This document shows positions 42,253-52,181 of a DNA stretch of 64,000 nt, piece after piece; position 1 is the first letter of the stretch, and each line of letters begins with the position of its first letter. Origin of the DNA: JBJXHN01 sp046233135 (GTDB taxonomy: Bacteria > Pseudomonadota > Alphaproteobacteria > Rhodospirillales > Rhodospirillaceae). The stretch covers positions 930,001 to 994,000 of the forward strand of contig JBJXHN010000002.1 in NCBI GenBank assembly GCA_046233135.1, given 5' to 3'. A program made the translations under genes and the position numbers. The notes beneath the pieces were generated by a model. It was not told the DNA's origin, searched no databases, and saw only the letters and a program-made list of their open reading frames with translations.

Positions 42253-43749
42253 CTATCCGGCGAGGATATAAAGCCAGGCACTCAGCGCCACGGCACAGAT
42301 CACGGTATAGGGGCCGTTGACCCTGAGCCCGAAGCGCGGACCGGTGAGGGGGACGGCGGGGGTCGAGGCGAGTCGCGCCGAGGTCATCACCGAAGCGGTA
42401 TAGGGCGAAGAGGCCGCAACCAGCGACCAGGCTCCGGCGAAGGCGATGCCGAAGGCCACCGGGGAAACCCCCAGCACCGCCGGCGGTGGCATGGCCGCGG
42501 CGATCAGCGAGACCGAGAGAATCGGGCTCATCCCCAGCTGGCCGCAGATCAGAGCCAGCCAGGCGCTGCCGGCCAGCAGGGTCCAGGCGGGCACGCCCAG
42601 GTGGGTCAGCATCTCGCCCACCGCATCCTGGGGCAGCAAGGCGGCGACCACCACGCCGATGAAGGCCGCTGCGCCGACCACGGCGAATTCGTGGTGATAG
42701 GCGGGGAAGAATTCGACGGCGTGGGACACCAGCCGCTTGCCGGTGCAGCGGGCGGCGCTGCGGTAGCCCTTGGCGCCGGCGTATTGCAGGGTCAGCCAGC
42801 CGGCGGCCACCATCGGACAGACCAACATCATGGCGGCCACCAGCCGGGCGCCGCTGGCGATGCTCAGCAGGGTACCGGTCGCCATCAGCCCGGCGATCAG
42901 GGCGATGACGGGAAAGACGATGGCCCACGAGTCCCGGCTGCTGGTATCGGGCCGGCCGGCGGGCGGCGGGGCGACCTGCAGGCGGGCGCGTGAAAAGCGG
43001 TCCAGCACCCAGCCGATGCCGGTGAAGCCCAGGGCGGTAGCCAGCATCAGGGGCGCGGCATCCCGCCAGACCAGGCCGGGAACGGAGGTCAGGATCACCG
43101 CCAGGGACACGGTCAGCGGCGACCAGGCGAGCACCGTGCTGAACCCCCGGTGCACCGCTGAGACCATGCGCAGGCGGCGGATGGTGGCCCGGCGGATGGC
43201 GTCCGGATCGCCCCGGTCGAGGTCGCGGCTGTCGTCGTCGCTCTTGGTGCGGTCGGCGGCCCGGGTGCCTTCGGTGATCAGGGCGCCGAGCAGGGGGATG
43301 ACGCCGAAGTTCAGGATCATGCCGAACAGATGGCCGCCCATGGCCAGGGCCACATAGCGCCAGCCGGGCCGGCGGCTGGCGAGAAACAGGCCGCAGCGGC
43401 GCACCAGCTGGCTGCTGCTCGCCGCCTCGCGCAGCATGCCGAAGGCCGCGAGCAGGGTGGCGATGAAGGCCGCGCGGTTCAGGGCGTCGTGCAGGCTGGT
43501 CACATCCATGGCGCCGGACAGCAGCGCGCCGGCCCCCAGGACCACGGACAGGCCGATGAAGATCCGTCCGGAGCGCCACATGCGCGGCCAGACGCTGATC
43601 AGATAGGCGGCCATGCCGGCGGCCGAAATCCAGCTGAACAGATCATCCGGCGCGCCGAATTCGCGGGCCAGGGTGGACAGGATGACCAGGGTCAGGGCGG
43701 CTCCGGCCGGGCGGGAAGGGGTCAGGGCAGGATAAAGGGGACGACTCAC
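42253..43749 (-). CDS. Polytopic permease-like membrane protein coupled to amidoligase operon
   Basis: 498 aa with about 11-12 hydrophobic segments across the whole length and a hydrophilic Asp/Arg-rich loop at about 165-190 (RTKSDDDSRDLDRGDPDA). The layout is that of an ion or anion transporter; no diagnostic motif was recognised. The GTG start at 43,749 overlaps the transglutaminase stop (GTGA), so translation depends on that gene. Its end is convergent with the PoxB-like gene, 9 bp apart. The coupling implies that the substrate or product of the operon is transported. Confidence 0.75.
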   Translation of the reverse strand: MSRPLYPALTPSRPAGAALTLVILSTLAREFGAPDDLFSWISAAGMAAYLISVWPRMWRSGRIFIGLSVVLGAGALLSGAMDVTSLHDALNRAAFIATLLAAFGMLREAASSSQLVRRCGLFLASRRPGWRYVALAMGGHLFGMILNFGVIPLLGALITEGTRAADRTKSDDDSRDLDRGDPDAIRRATIRRLRMVSAVHRGFSTVLAWSPLTVSLAVILTSVPGLVWRDAAPLMLATALGFTGIGWVLDRFSRARLQVAPPPAGRPDTSSRDSWAIVFPVIALIAGLMATGTLLSIASGARLVAAMMLVCPMVAAGWLTLQYAGAKGYRSAARCTGKRLVSHAVEFFPAYHHEFAVVGAAAFIGVVVAALLPQDAVGEMLTHLGVPAWTLLAGSAWLALICGQLGMSPILSVSLIAAAMPPPAVLGVSPVAFGIAFAGAWSLVAASSPYTASVMTSARLASTPAVPLTGPRFGLRVNGPYTVICAVALSAWLYILAG

Positions 43750-44840
43750 GCGCTTTTCCCGATGGGAAGGGGCTCCGGCCAGTCTTCGGGGTGGACGGTA
43801 ACGGACACGGCGATGGTCTGGCTGCCGCCGCCGAGCATAACGCCCTTGATGGGGCTGACGTCCTCGAAATCCCGGCCCCAGGCGACGGTGACATGTTCAC
43901 GGGTCACCACCTTGTTGTTGGTGGGGTCCAGGTCGATCCAGCCCCCGTTGGGGGCTTCGGAGCAGGGAACGAAAACGGAAATCCAGGCATGGCTGGCATC
44001 GCCGCCTTCCAGCCGCGTGTCGCTGTCGGGCACCCGGGTCAGCACATAGCCGGAGACATAGCGCGCCGCCAGCCCCAGGGCGCGCAGGCAGCCGATCTGG
44101 AAATGGGCGAAGTCCTGGCAGACCCCGGCCTTGGCGGCCAGAACCTCGGCCAGCGGGGTGGCGATGGTGGTGGCGGTAGGGTCGTAGGCGAAATCGGAAT
44201 GGATGCGGTGGGTCAGCTCCATCGCCGCTTCCAGGATCGGCCGGCTCGGCGTGAAGCTTTCCAGGGCATAGTCCCGCACGGCCGCCAGCGTCGGCACGTA
44301 GGGGCTTTCGTAGATGAACTGGCCGGCGTCCAGCATGTCTGCCCCGGCACCCCGGACCAGGCGGTCGCGCACGTCCTCCCACGGCGGGGTGCGGGCGGGC
44401 TCGGGCAGGGTGGGCGGGGTCACCCGGACGCGGCTTTCGGAAATGATGGTCAGCTGGGAATGCGGCTCGGACAGGGAAAAGGTGGTCAGGGTATTGCCGA
44501 AGTAGTCCTGCCGCTCCGCCCGGGCCTGGGGCAGGGGGGTGGCGCGCAGCTGGGTGAACAGCACGGTCTGGGTGCCGAAGCTGCGTGGCCGCAGGTGGCC
44601 GCACTGATGCGAGACGGTCACCGGCTGGGAGTAGGTGTAGACCGTTTCGTGGGTGACGCTGTAGGTCACCGGCCGCAGGTCCCCGGGAGCGGAAATCGCC
44701 GCCGTCCCGAACGGCCGGTCGCAGCCCCCGGGGCCGGCTTCGGCATCCGGGGGAGCGGGGGCCGCTTCCGGGGAGCCGACGCCTGCGGGAGCGGGGGAGG
44801 GTTCAGCGGGTTCGACGGACGGGGCCTCGGGCAGGGTCAT
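43746..44840 (-). CDS. Transglutaminase-like cysteine protease family protein
   Basis: 364 aa. Residues 1-50 are Pro/Ala/Glu-rich; 55-140 form the bacterial transglutaminase N-terminal beta domain (TYSVTHETVYTYSQPVTVSH); the core triad is Cys in AGVCQDFAHF (about 237), His in DASHAWISVF (about 280) and Asp in WIDLDPTNN (about 301). Such proteins hydrolyse or form isopeptide bonds. It overlaps the ATP-grasp gene (ATGA) upstream and the permease gene downstream. Confidence 0.88.
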   Translation of the reverse strand: MTLPEAPSVEPAEPSPAPAGVGSPEAAPAPPDAEAGPGGCDRPFGTAAISAPGDLRPVTYSVTHETVYTYSQPVTVSHQCGHLRPRSFGTQTVLFTQLRATPLPQARAERQDYFGNTLTTFSLSEPHSQLTIISESRVRVTPPTLPEPARTPPWEDVRDRLVRGAGADMLDAGQFIYESPYVPTLAAVRDYALESFTPSRPILEAAMELTHRIHSDFAYDPTATTIATPLAEVLAAKAGVCQDFAHFQIGCLRALGLAARYVSGYVLTRVPDSDTRLEGGDASHAWISVFVPCSEAPNGGWIDLDPTNNKVVTREHVTVAWGRDFEDVSPIKGVMLGGGSQTIAVSVTVHPEDWPEPLPIGKSA

Positions 44841-47779
44841 CGGTCGCTATCCTCCGTGCCCAGGACCCGGGCGAGGCGCTGGCGCTGGCTTTGCCGCTGG
44901 CGCTGGCCGGCGTGGGCCGGGTCGGCCTGGCTGTCGCGCGGCTCGGGGGGCGCCATTTCCGACAGTGGCTGATGCCCGGCCGGTATTTCCTCGGCCGGAT
45001 CGGCGCTGTCGTCCTCTTCGGCGTCGGGGTCCGGGTCGGCGGGCAGCATGTCGGGCAGGGCGGCTTGTTCCGCCACGGCGGCGGCTGCCTTCAGGTCCGG
45101 ATGGCCGGCCATCTCCGGCCGGGTTTCCACCGCATGGGCGAAGTAGTGCAGGGTGAGCTGGTCGGCCAGCCTGGCCAGGCCGTCGCGCAAGTCCCGCAAC
45201 AGGTCGCCCAGCGGGGTCAGGGCGGGATCGACCGGGGCCTGCCGGGGGTCGGCCAGGGTGATCTTGTCCGCCTCGCAGGCCCGCACCGCCGACAGCAGGG
45301 AAATCATGATCCGCTGTTCGTCGGTGCGCAGGCCGAAAGCCTGATCGGTGGCCAGGCTGTCCATATGCACCGACAGCCGCTCCAGCTGATAGGCCAGGCT
45401 GCGCGGGTTGCTTTCGTCGATCATCAGCACGTCGAGCACCGGTACCAGGGTCGGCAGGGCCAGATAACGCGAGCGATAGGTCATGGCGCTGTCGGAGATC
45501 TCCAGGATCACGTCCAGGGCCGGGCCGACTTCTTCGTCGGGGACCATGATCAGGCCGGTGACCATGTCCAGCACATGCATGGCCCGCTCGATGCGCCGGC
45601 CGATGTCCAGGAAGCGCCAGCCCAGGCCCCGGGTCATATTTTCCAGGGCCAGGCCGTCCAGGGCGAGCAGAGTGATGATCAGCCCGTCCAGCTGGGCCTG
45701 GGGCGTTTCCAGGTCCGGCACCCGGCCCTTGCCCGGCCGGGTCAGCGACGTGGTGGTGGTGACCAGCTGGCTGATCACTCGCCAGGTATCGATGGACAGG
45801 CGGTCGCGGACGGCGGTGGCGGTGCGGCGCAGGCAGTCGCCGGTGGCCGCCAGACCGCCGATATGCTCCGGGTCCATGTTGTTGCCGAGGATCGCCCGCA
45901 GGGTGGTTTCCTGCACCGCCGGATCGGACAGGTCCTGCTCCAGGTCGCAATGACCCAGCAGGGCGAGGATCGACAGCACCACCGTCAGCTCGCTGTCGCC
46001 GTACCCGTTTTCAGCGGCGACGGAACAGGCCTTGCGCAACAGGCGGGTGGTGTCCTCGCAGCGTTCGGCGTAGCGGCCCAGCCAATAGGTGTTGTCCGCC
46101 ACCCGCGACGGCAGGTCTCGCGACCCGCGCACCGGCCGTTCCCGCCCGCCGGCGCCGCGCAGCAGGGTGACCGGGGCCACCGGCTCGTCGGCCAGCACCC
46201 AGGTGTCCTTGCTGCCGCCGCCCCGCTGCATGGAGACGTTGCGGGGGTTGGGCGTCGGCGCAACCCGGGTCAGGCCGCCGGGCATCACCGCATAGCCGCC
46301 GTCGTGGGCGACCACATGGACCCGCATGGCCATGGGCCGGGGCAGCAGCTTGCCCATCGACCACACCGGGGCGGTGGACAGGTTCACCGCTTCCTGCCCC
46401 ACATAGGCCCAGGGCTGGGCGTCCATATCGGCGAGCAGGGCGGCGCGCTTCTCGTCGGGCAGGCCGGCCCCGTCGACGGCCCGGGCGTGGACGTTGAAGG
46501 CCGAGCGGACGGCCAGCTGTTCCAGGTTCTCGCGCACGTAGTCGCGCTCCCGCGGCTGGCCGCACCACCAGGTGGCCACCGAGGGCATCAGCAGGTCTTC
46601 GCCCAGCAACCGCCGGCAGAGCGAGGGCAGGAAAGGCATCAGGCCCGGCGCTTCGACCAGGCGGGTGCCCAGGGCGTTGGCGACGGTGACGTTGCCGGCA
46701 TGGATGGCGGTGACCAGCCCGGGCACCCCCAGGGTGCTTTCGCCGCGCAGCTCCAGCGGGTCGCACCAGCTGCCTTCGTTGCGGCGGATGATCACGTCCA
46801 CCTGCTTCAGGCCGTCCAGAGTCTTCAGATAGACCTTGCCGTCGCGGCAGGTCATGTCCTCGCCTTCCACCAGGGTCAGGCCGAGGTAACGGGCAAGGTA
46901 GACGTGCTCGTAGTGGGTTTCGTTGTAGGGGCCGGGAGTCCACAGCACGATGCGTGGGTTTTCCACCGGGCGCGGCGCCAGCTTGGCCAGGGTCTCGCGC
47001 AGTTTCATGAAAAAGGGCGCGAGCCGCTGAACATTGGTGGAGCGGTAGAAGTCCGGCAGGATGCGCGAGATGATGATGCGGTTTTCCAGGGCGTAGCCGG
47101 CCCCGGACGGCGCATCGGTGCGGTCGTTGATCACCCACCAGCGGCCGTCGGGCGAGCGGGCCAGATCGGCGGCATAGAAGTGCAGGAAGATGTTGTCCTT
47201 GGGCTTGCTGCCATGCATCGGCCGCAGGAAACCCGGGTTGGCATGCACCGTGGCCGGCGGCAGCAGCCCTTCGTTCAGCAGGTGGCGGGGGCCGTACAGG
47301 TCGGCGAGGATGCCGTTGAACAGGGTGGCCCGCTGCTGCAAGGCGCGCTCGACGAAGGCCCACTCGCGGGAGGACACGAGCAGCGGCATCGGGTCCAGGG
47401 TCCAGGGCCGGCCGTGGCCGTCCGGGTCGCCGTAGATGGTATAGGTCATGCCGCCGTCGCGGATCAGCCGCAGGCCCCGTTCCCAGCGGGTGGCCATGTC
47501 GCCTTCCGGCAAAGCGCGCAGCTGTTCCATGAACGGCTGCCAGTGGTCGCGCATGCGGCCATCGGCGTCGATCATCTCGTCGAAGCCGGTCAGCGGCGCA
47601 CCGTAATGGGCCGCCTCCAGGCCCTGGCGGCGGCCGGCCGGCATGGCCGGTGCCGCCGGACCCGAGGGGCGCGGGCGCGCCTGTCCAGGAGCCTGGGCCG
47701 GCTGATCCTGGGTCGCCGCACTGTCGTCCGGCTGACCCAGCGCCTGACTCTCTCGGGTATCCTTGCCTTTGGGAGCCAT
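44837..47779 (-). CDS. Circularly permuted ATP-grasp / alpha-E fusion protein
   Basis: 980 aa. Residues about 50-540 are the circularly permuted ATP-grasp unit (YGAPLTGFDEMIDADGRMR, GMTYTIYGD, DNIFLHFYAADLARSPDGRW, ILWTPGPYNETHYEHVYLAR-like segment, NVTVANALGTRLVEAPGLM). Residues about 553-890 are an alpha-E helical domain (SRVADNTYWLGRYAERCEDT). In many bacteria these are two separate genes; here they are fused. The C-terminal 70 residues are disordered and charged. ATP-grasp enzymes form amide bonds from a carboxylate and an amine with ATP. ATG 47,779 chosen; the GTG at 47,812 lacks a site. Confidence 0.88.
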   Translation of the reverse strand: MAPKGKDTRESQALGQPDDSAATQDQPAQAPGQARPRPSGPAAPAMPAGRRQGLEAAHYGAPLTGFDEMIDADGRMRDHWQPFMEQLRALPEGDMATRWERGLRLIRDGGMTYTIYGDPDGHGRPWTLDPMPLLVSSREWAFVERALQQRATLFNGILADLYGPRHLLNEGLLPPATVHANPGFLRPMHGSKPKDNIFLHFYAADLARSPDGRWWVINDRTDAPSGAGYALENRIIISRILPDFYRSTNVQRLAPFFMKLRETLAKLAPRPVENPRIVLWTPGPYNETHYEHVYLARYLGLTLVEGEDMTCRDGKVYLKTLDGLKQVDVIIRRNEGSWCDPLELRGESTLGVPGLVTAIHAGNVTVANALGTRLVEAPGLMPFLPSLCRRLLGEDLLMPSVATWWCGQPRERDYVRENLEQLAVRSAFNVHARAVDGAGLPDEKRAALLADMDAQPWAYVGQEAVNLSTAPVWSMGKLLPRPMAMRVHVVAHDGGYAVMPGGLTRVAPTPNPRNVSMQRGGGSKDTWVLADEPVAPVTLLRGAGGRERPVRGSRDLPSRVADNTYWLGRYAERCEDTTRLLRKACSVAAENGYGDSELTVVLSILALLGHCDLEQDLSDPAVQETTLRAILGNNMDPEHIGGLAATGDCLRRTATAVRDRLSIDTWRVISQLVTTTTSLTRPGKGRVPDLETPQAQLDGLIITLLALDGLALENMTRGLGWRFLDIGRRIERAMHVLDMVTGLIMVPDEEVGPALDVILEISDSAMTYRSRYLALPTLVPVLDVLMIDESNPRSLAYQLERLSVHMDSLATDQAFGLRTDEQRIMISLLSAVRACEADKITLADPRQAPVDPALTPLGDLLRDLRDGLARLADQLTLHYFAHAVETRPEMAGHPDLKAAAAVAEQAALPDMLPADPDPDAEEDDSADPAEEIPAGHQPLSEMAPPEPRDSQADPAHAGQRQRQSQRQRLARVLGTEDSDR

Positions 47780-47823
47780 CAGCACGTCCGCTCCGTCGGG
47801 ATGATGAACCACGGGGCGCGCCC

Positions 47824-50800
47824 CTACCGCGCCTGCGGCCGGCGCCGCAGGTCAAGGGTGGTGGGGAAGGCGGTGTTGGCTTCTTCGGGCGGTTCGGCCA
47901 TGAACCCGGGGGTATGGCCCAGCGGGAAGAAGCGCGCGAGACGGCGGCTTTCCGCCTCGTTGGCGTTGACCGGGAAGGTGTCGAAGCTGCGCCCGCCGGG
48001 ATGGGCGATGTGATAGGTGCATCCCCCCAGCGAGCGGCGGGACCAGCTGTCGTAGACCTCGATGGTCAGCGGCGTGTGGGGCGGCACGGTGGGATGCAGG
48101 CACGATGCCGGCAGCCAGGCCCGATAGCGGATGCCCGCCAGCGCCTCGCCCGGGGTGCGGGTGGGGGTCAGCGGCAGGCGCCGGCCGTTGCAGGTGACCA
48201 CATGGCGGCCGGGCACCAGGCCGCGGGCGGTGACCTGCAGCCGCTCCACCGAGCTGTCGACGAAGCGGACGGTGCCGCCGGCGGCCCCTTCCTCGCCCAT
48301 CACGTGCCAGGGTTCCAGGGCATGGCGGACTTCCAGGCTGACATCGCCCACATCCACGGTGCCATAGCTGGGGAAGCGGAATTCCAGGTGGGGGGCGAAC
48401 CAGCTTTCCTCGAACGGATAGCCGGCCTGGCGCAGATCGGCGACCACATCGAAGATATCCTGGCGCACGAAGTGGTGCAGCATGAAGCGGTCGCGCAGGG
48501 CATGGCCCCAGGGCACCAGCGGCGCCGTGTAGGGGGTCTGCCAGAAGCGGGCGATCAGGGCACGCAGCAGCAGTTGCTGGGCCAGGCTCATGCGGGCGTG
48601 GGGCGGCATCTCGAAGCTGCGGAACTCCACCAGGCCCAGACGGCCGGTGGGACCGTCGGGGGAATAGAGCTTGTCGATGCAGATTTCGGTGCGGTGGGTA
48701 TTGCCGCTGACGTCGATCAGCAGATTGCGCAGCACCCGGTCCACCAGCCACGGCTGGACCATGCCCGCCTGGGCCTGCTCCTTGGTGGGCAGCTGATCGA
48801 GGGCGATGTCCAGCTCGTACAGGCTGTCGTCGCGGGCCTCGTCCACCCGGGGGGCCTGGCTGGTCGGCCCGATGAACAGGCCGCTGAACAGGTAGCTGAG
48901 CGCCGGGTGGTTCTGCCAGTAGCGGATCAGGCTGGCCAGCACGTCGGGACGGCGCAGGAAGGGGCTGTCCGCCGGCGAGGCGCCGCCCACCACCAGATGG
49001 TTGCCACCGCCGGTGCCCACGTGGCGGCCGTCGATCATGAACTTCTCGGTCCCCAGGCGGGTGGCGCGGGCTTCCTCGTACAGGATCTCGGTGGTGCGGA
49101 CCAGTTCGTCCCAGCTGCCGCAGGGGTGAATATTGACCTCGATCACGCCCGGATCAGGGGTGACCTTGATCACCTGGAGGCGCGGGTCCTGGGGCGGCGG
49201 ATAGCCTTCGATGGTCACCGGCAGGCCCAGGTCCGCGGCGGTATCTTCCACCTGCACCAGCAGGTCCAGGTAATCTTCCAGCCGCTCGGTGGGGGGCATG
49301 AAGACATGCATGCGGCCATTGCGGGCTTCGAAACACATGGCCGTGCGCACCGTGCCCCGGGCGCCGCCGGTCTGGCGGGTCAGCCGCTGCGGGCGCGGGC
49401 CGATCGGGCCGGGCACGGCGCCACCGGGCAGGCTCTGCTGGCGTCTGCCCGGCGGCGGATCGGGCAGGGGCGGGCGCTCGGCGAAGGGGTCCTGGCCGTA
49501 GATATAGGGATAGCTGGCCGCCGGCACCCAGGGAAGGGCTTCCAGGGGCAGGCGCAGACCCAGGGCGGAATCCCCTGGGATCAGGTACATGCGGCCCCGG
49601 CGGAACTGCCAGACCTCCGACAGCCAGCGTGATCCGTCCTTGGTCTGCCAGCGCTGCACGGGCAGGGCGTATCCGCGCAGGCGGGTCAGCCCCTCCTCGA
49701 ACACCCGGGCGAGGCGGTCGCGGGTCTGGGGGTCTTCGATCTTGTTGTCGATGGGATCGACGTTATTGGGCAGGCGGCGTTCCTGCTCGGCGAAATGCCA
49801 GGGGTCTTCGTAGGCTTCGACCACCACGTCGGCCCCGACGCCCAGCTTCTCGGCCATGCTTTCGGCGAAGTTGCGCACCTGATCGATGTCCAGCGTCCGG
49901 CCGGCGGGGGCGGTGTCGCCCAGCAGGGCGGGGTCCCGCCACAGGGCCTTGCCGTCCTTGCGCCAGTACAGATGGTGCGCCCAGCGGGGCAGCTGCTCCC
50001 CCGGGTACCACTTGCCCTGACCGAACAGCAGCATGCCGCCGGGCGCGAAGCGGGACTTCAACCGGTGGATCAGCTGGGTGGCGAGGACTTCCTTGTTGGG
50101 GCCGACGGCGGCGGTGTTCCACTCCGGCCCGTCCATATCGTCGATGGAGACGAAGGTCGGCTCGCCGCCCATGGTCAGGCGGACGTCATGCTGGGCCAGT
50201 TCCGTATCGACCGCATGGCCCAGGGCGACGATGTCCTGCCACTGTTCCTCGGTATAGGGCTTGGTGACGCGCGGGGTTTCCAGGATGCGGGTAACCGACA
50301 TGCCGAAGTCGAAGGCGGTTTCGCAGGGCTCGACGAGGCCGGACACCGGCGCGGCGGAGGGGGTGTCGGGCGTGGCGGCCAGCGGGATGTGGCCTTCGCC
50401 GGCGAACAGGCCGCTGGTGGGGTCCAGGCCGACCCAGCCGGCGCCGGGCAGATAGACCTCTGTCCAGGCGTGCAGGTCGGTGAAGTCGGCTTCGGGGCCG
50501 CTGGGGCCGTCCAGGGATTTCTGGTCGGCGGTCAGCTGGATCAGGTAGCCCGACACGAAGCGGGCGGCCAGACCCAGGTTGCGCAGGATCTGCACCAGCA
50601 GCCAGGCGGTATCGCGGCAGGACCCCTTGCGCAGGCTCAGGGTTTCCTCGGGCGTCTGCACGCCGGGCTCCATGCGCACCACATAGCCGATATGTTGCTG
50701 AAGCTGCATGTTCAGCGCGACCAGGAAATCGACGGTCTGGGCGTCGCGGCGGTCGACCCCTTTCAGGTACTCGGCCAGCAGCGGGGTGACCGGCAGGGTC

Positions 50801-51156
50801 TTGCGGAAGGGCGCCAGTTCCTCCGACAGGTCCTCGGCATAATCGAAGGGCCAGCGGTCGGCGTAGGGCTCCAGGAAGAAATCGAACGGGTTATAGACCG
50901 CCATGTCGGCGACCAGATCCACCTCGACCGAGAAGTGGTCGACCTTTTCCGGAAAGACGATGCGGGCCAGCCAGTTGGAATGGGGGTCCTGCTGCCAGTT
51001 CAGGAAATAGGGCTCGGGAGAGATCTTCAGGCTGTAGGAGAGCACCTTGGTGCGGCTGTGGGGGGCCGGGCGCAGGCGCACGACCTGGGGCGACAGCGTC
51101 ACGCGGCGGTCGTAGGTATAGACCGTGCGGTGATTCAAGGCGACGTGGATGCTCAT
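47824..51156 (-). CDS. Transglutaminase-DUF2126 fusion protein
   Basis: 1110 aa. N-terminal transglutaminase: beta domain 1-85 (NHRTVYTYDRRVTLSPQ), triad Cys in LRKGSCRDTAWLL (about 177), His in FTDLHAWTEVYL (about 223) and Asp in WVGLDPTSG (about 241). From about 300 to the end is DUF2126 (MGGEPTFVSIDDMDGPEWN, GKWYPGEQLPRWAH, HPCGSWDELVRTTEILYEEA), an amidoligase-like region. First gene of the four-gene operon, 44 bp before the ATP-grasp gene. ATG 51,156 with GAGGG upstream. Confidence 0.88.
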   Translation of the reverse strand: MSIHVALNHRTVYTYDRRVTLSPQVVRLRPAPHSRTKVLSYSLKISPEPYFLNWQQDPHSNWLARIVFPEKVDHFSVEVDLVADMAVYNPFDFFLEPYADRWPFDYAEDLSEELAPFRKTLPVTPLLAEYLKGVDRRDAQTVDFLVALNMQLQQHIGYVVRMEPGVQTPEETLSLRKGSCRDTAWLLVQILRNLGLAARFVSGYLIQLTADQKSLDGPSGPEADFTDLHAWTEVYLPGAGWVGLDPTSGLFAGEGHIPLAATPDTPSAAPVSGLVEPCETAFDFGMSVTRILETPRVTKPYTEEQWQDIVALGHAVDTELAQHDVRLTMGGEPTFVSIDDMDGPEWNTAAVGPNKEVLATQLIHRLKSRFAPGGMLLFGQGKWYPGEQLPRWAHHLYWRKDGKALWRDPALLGDTAPAGRTLDIDQVRNFAESMAEKLGVGADVVVEAYEDPWHFAEQERRLPNNVDPIDNKIEDPQTRDRLARVFEEGLTRLRGYALPVQRWQTKDGSRWLSEVWQFRRGRMYLIPGDSALGLRLPLEALPWVPAASYPYIYGQDPFAERPPLPDPPPGRRQQSLPGGAVPGPIGPRPQRLTRQTGGARGTVRTAMCFEARNGRMHVFMPPTERLEDYLDLLVQVEDTAADLGLPVTIEGYPPPQDPRLQVIKVTPDPGVIEVNIHPCGSWDELVRTTEILYEEARATRLGTEKFMIDGRHVGTGGGNHLVVGGASPADSPFLRRPDVLASLIRYWQNHPALSYLFSGLFIGPTSQAPRVDEARDDSLYELDIALDQLPTKEQAQAGMVQPWLVDRVLRNLLIDVSGNTHRTEICIDKLYSPDGPTGRLGLVEFRSFEMPPHARMSLAQQLLLRALIARFWQTPYTAPLVPWGHALRDRFMLHHFVRQDIFDVVADLRQAGYPFEESWFAPHLEFRFPSYGTVDVGDVSLEVRHALEPWHVMGEEGAAGGTVRFVDSSVERLQVTARGLVPGRHVVTCNGRRLPLTPTRTPGEALAGIRYRAWLPASCLHPTVPPHTPLTIEVYDSWSRRSLGGCTYHIAHPGGRSFDTFPVNANEAESRRLARFFPLGHTPGFMAEPPEEANTAFPTTLDLRRRPQAR

Positions 51157-51401
51157 GCAGGGAACCCTCGAGCCCGTGGGAAGGACCCCCCTGTTATCGG
51201 GCGAAGGCCGATCCTGTGCAAGGCACCTTAGGGTCACCACTAGGGTCAGGTTCCCACCGGCCGGAGCTTTTTAAGTCAATTCGTTACGATGGGTGCGCGC
51301 GATAGGAGAGAGAGTGCCGGACCAATGTGCTTGGTTGTTGGGGGAGGGGACAAAACTTTGGTCACCGAGTCGGATGGGTGGATATTATCACGGCAGTCCG
51401 G

Positions 51402-51986
51402 TCAGGTGCCGGTACCCGGGTCATCCTTTCCGGTGAGATCGCTGCGGCTCCCGGTCAGGACCTCTGCCAAGACTTCCGTATGAAGTCGGGTATCGTCCTC
51501 GCTGAACAGCACGAAGCGGATCACGGAGACCCGTTTCTGGGCGGGGGCGGCGTCGATCACGGTTCGGAAGGCGACGGCGGCGGCCTCGGCCATGGGATAG
51601 CCGAAAATGCCTGTGGAGATGGCGGGGAAGGCGATGGTGCGGATGCCGTTTTCCTCCGCCAGCCGCAGGGCATTGCGGTAGCAGTCCGCCAGCAGGTCGG
51701 CCGAGGGCTCGTCGCGGCCGTAGACCGGTCCCAGGCAATGGATCACGTGGCGGTTGGGCAGGCCGTGGCCGCCGGTGATCACCGCCTCTCCCGGACGGAT
51801 CGGTCCCAGGGGAACGGCTTCGTCCACAAGGCCCTGGCCGGCCGCCCGGTGAATGGCCCCGGCCACCCCGCCTCCAGGCATCAGCTGCGCATTCGCCGCA
51901 TTCACCACCGCATCCATATCCTCTTGGCTCGCGATGTTGCCCCGGACCACCTCCAGGCGGACGGTGCCGATCTGTCTGCTCATCAT
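51402..51986 (-). CDS. Macrodomain protein, ADP-ribose/O-acetyl-ADP-ribose type
   Basis: 194 aa. The macrodomain core is complete: DAVVNAANAQLMPGGGVAGA (about 23-42) and ISTGIFGYP (about 116-124), which bind ADP-ribose. Members of this class (YmdB-like) remove acetyl groups from O-acetyl-ADP-ribose or ADP-ribose from proteins. The first of two adjacent ATGs, 51,986, has GGAGG eight bases upstream. Separated by 245 bp from the amidoligase operon on the same strand; a link is not demonstrated. Confidence 0.9.
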   Translation of the reverse strand: MMSRQIGTVRLEVVRGNIASQEDMDAVVNAANAQLMPGGGVAGAIHRAAGQGLVDEAVPLGPIRPGEAVITGGHGLPNRHVIHCLGPVYGRDEPSADLLADCYRNALRLAEENGIRTIAFPAISTGIFGYPMAEAAAVAFRTVIDAAPAQKRVSVIRFVLFSEDDTRLHTEVLAEVLTGSRSDLTGKDDPGTGT

Positions 51987-52086
51987 CTTCCGGTCCTCCG
52001 GTTGCGGGGAAAAAAGGTGCTCCCCCGTCATGTGGCCCGGAGTGGTCCGGTCGTCCAGATACAACCAACTTTGCAATTTGCTGTGG

Positions 52087-52105
52087 CGCACAATGTGCGT
52101 TTTTT
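52087..52105 (+). terminator. Short hairpin with T-run, possible terminator or attenuator
   Basis: CGCAC-AAT-GTGCG (52,087-52,099) followed by six T. The stem is only 5 bp. No plus-strand gene lies upstream, so it would end a short leader or an unannotated small RNA transcribed toward the 66-aa gene. Confidence 0.35.
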
Positions 52106-52181
52106 CTGTCCTGGCGACTCCGGAAGGTGTATGGAAATAGATCTGTAGGAAAAAGTGCACCATCCGTATAGGGGGATGATC

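Noticed and set aside
44891..48013. Long plus-strand frame opposite the ATP-grasp gene
   Set aside because: Shadow of the alpha-E/ATP-grasp gene; repetitive Gly/Gln/Arg composition.
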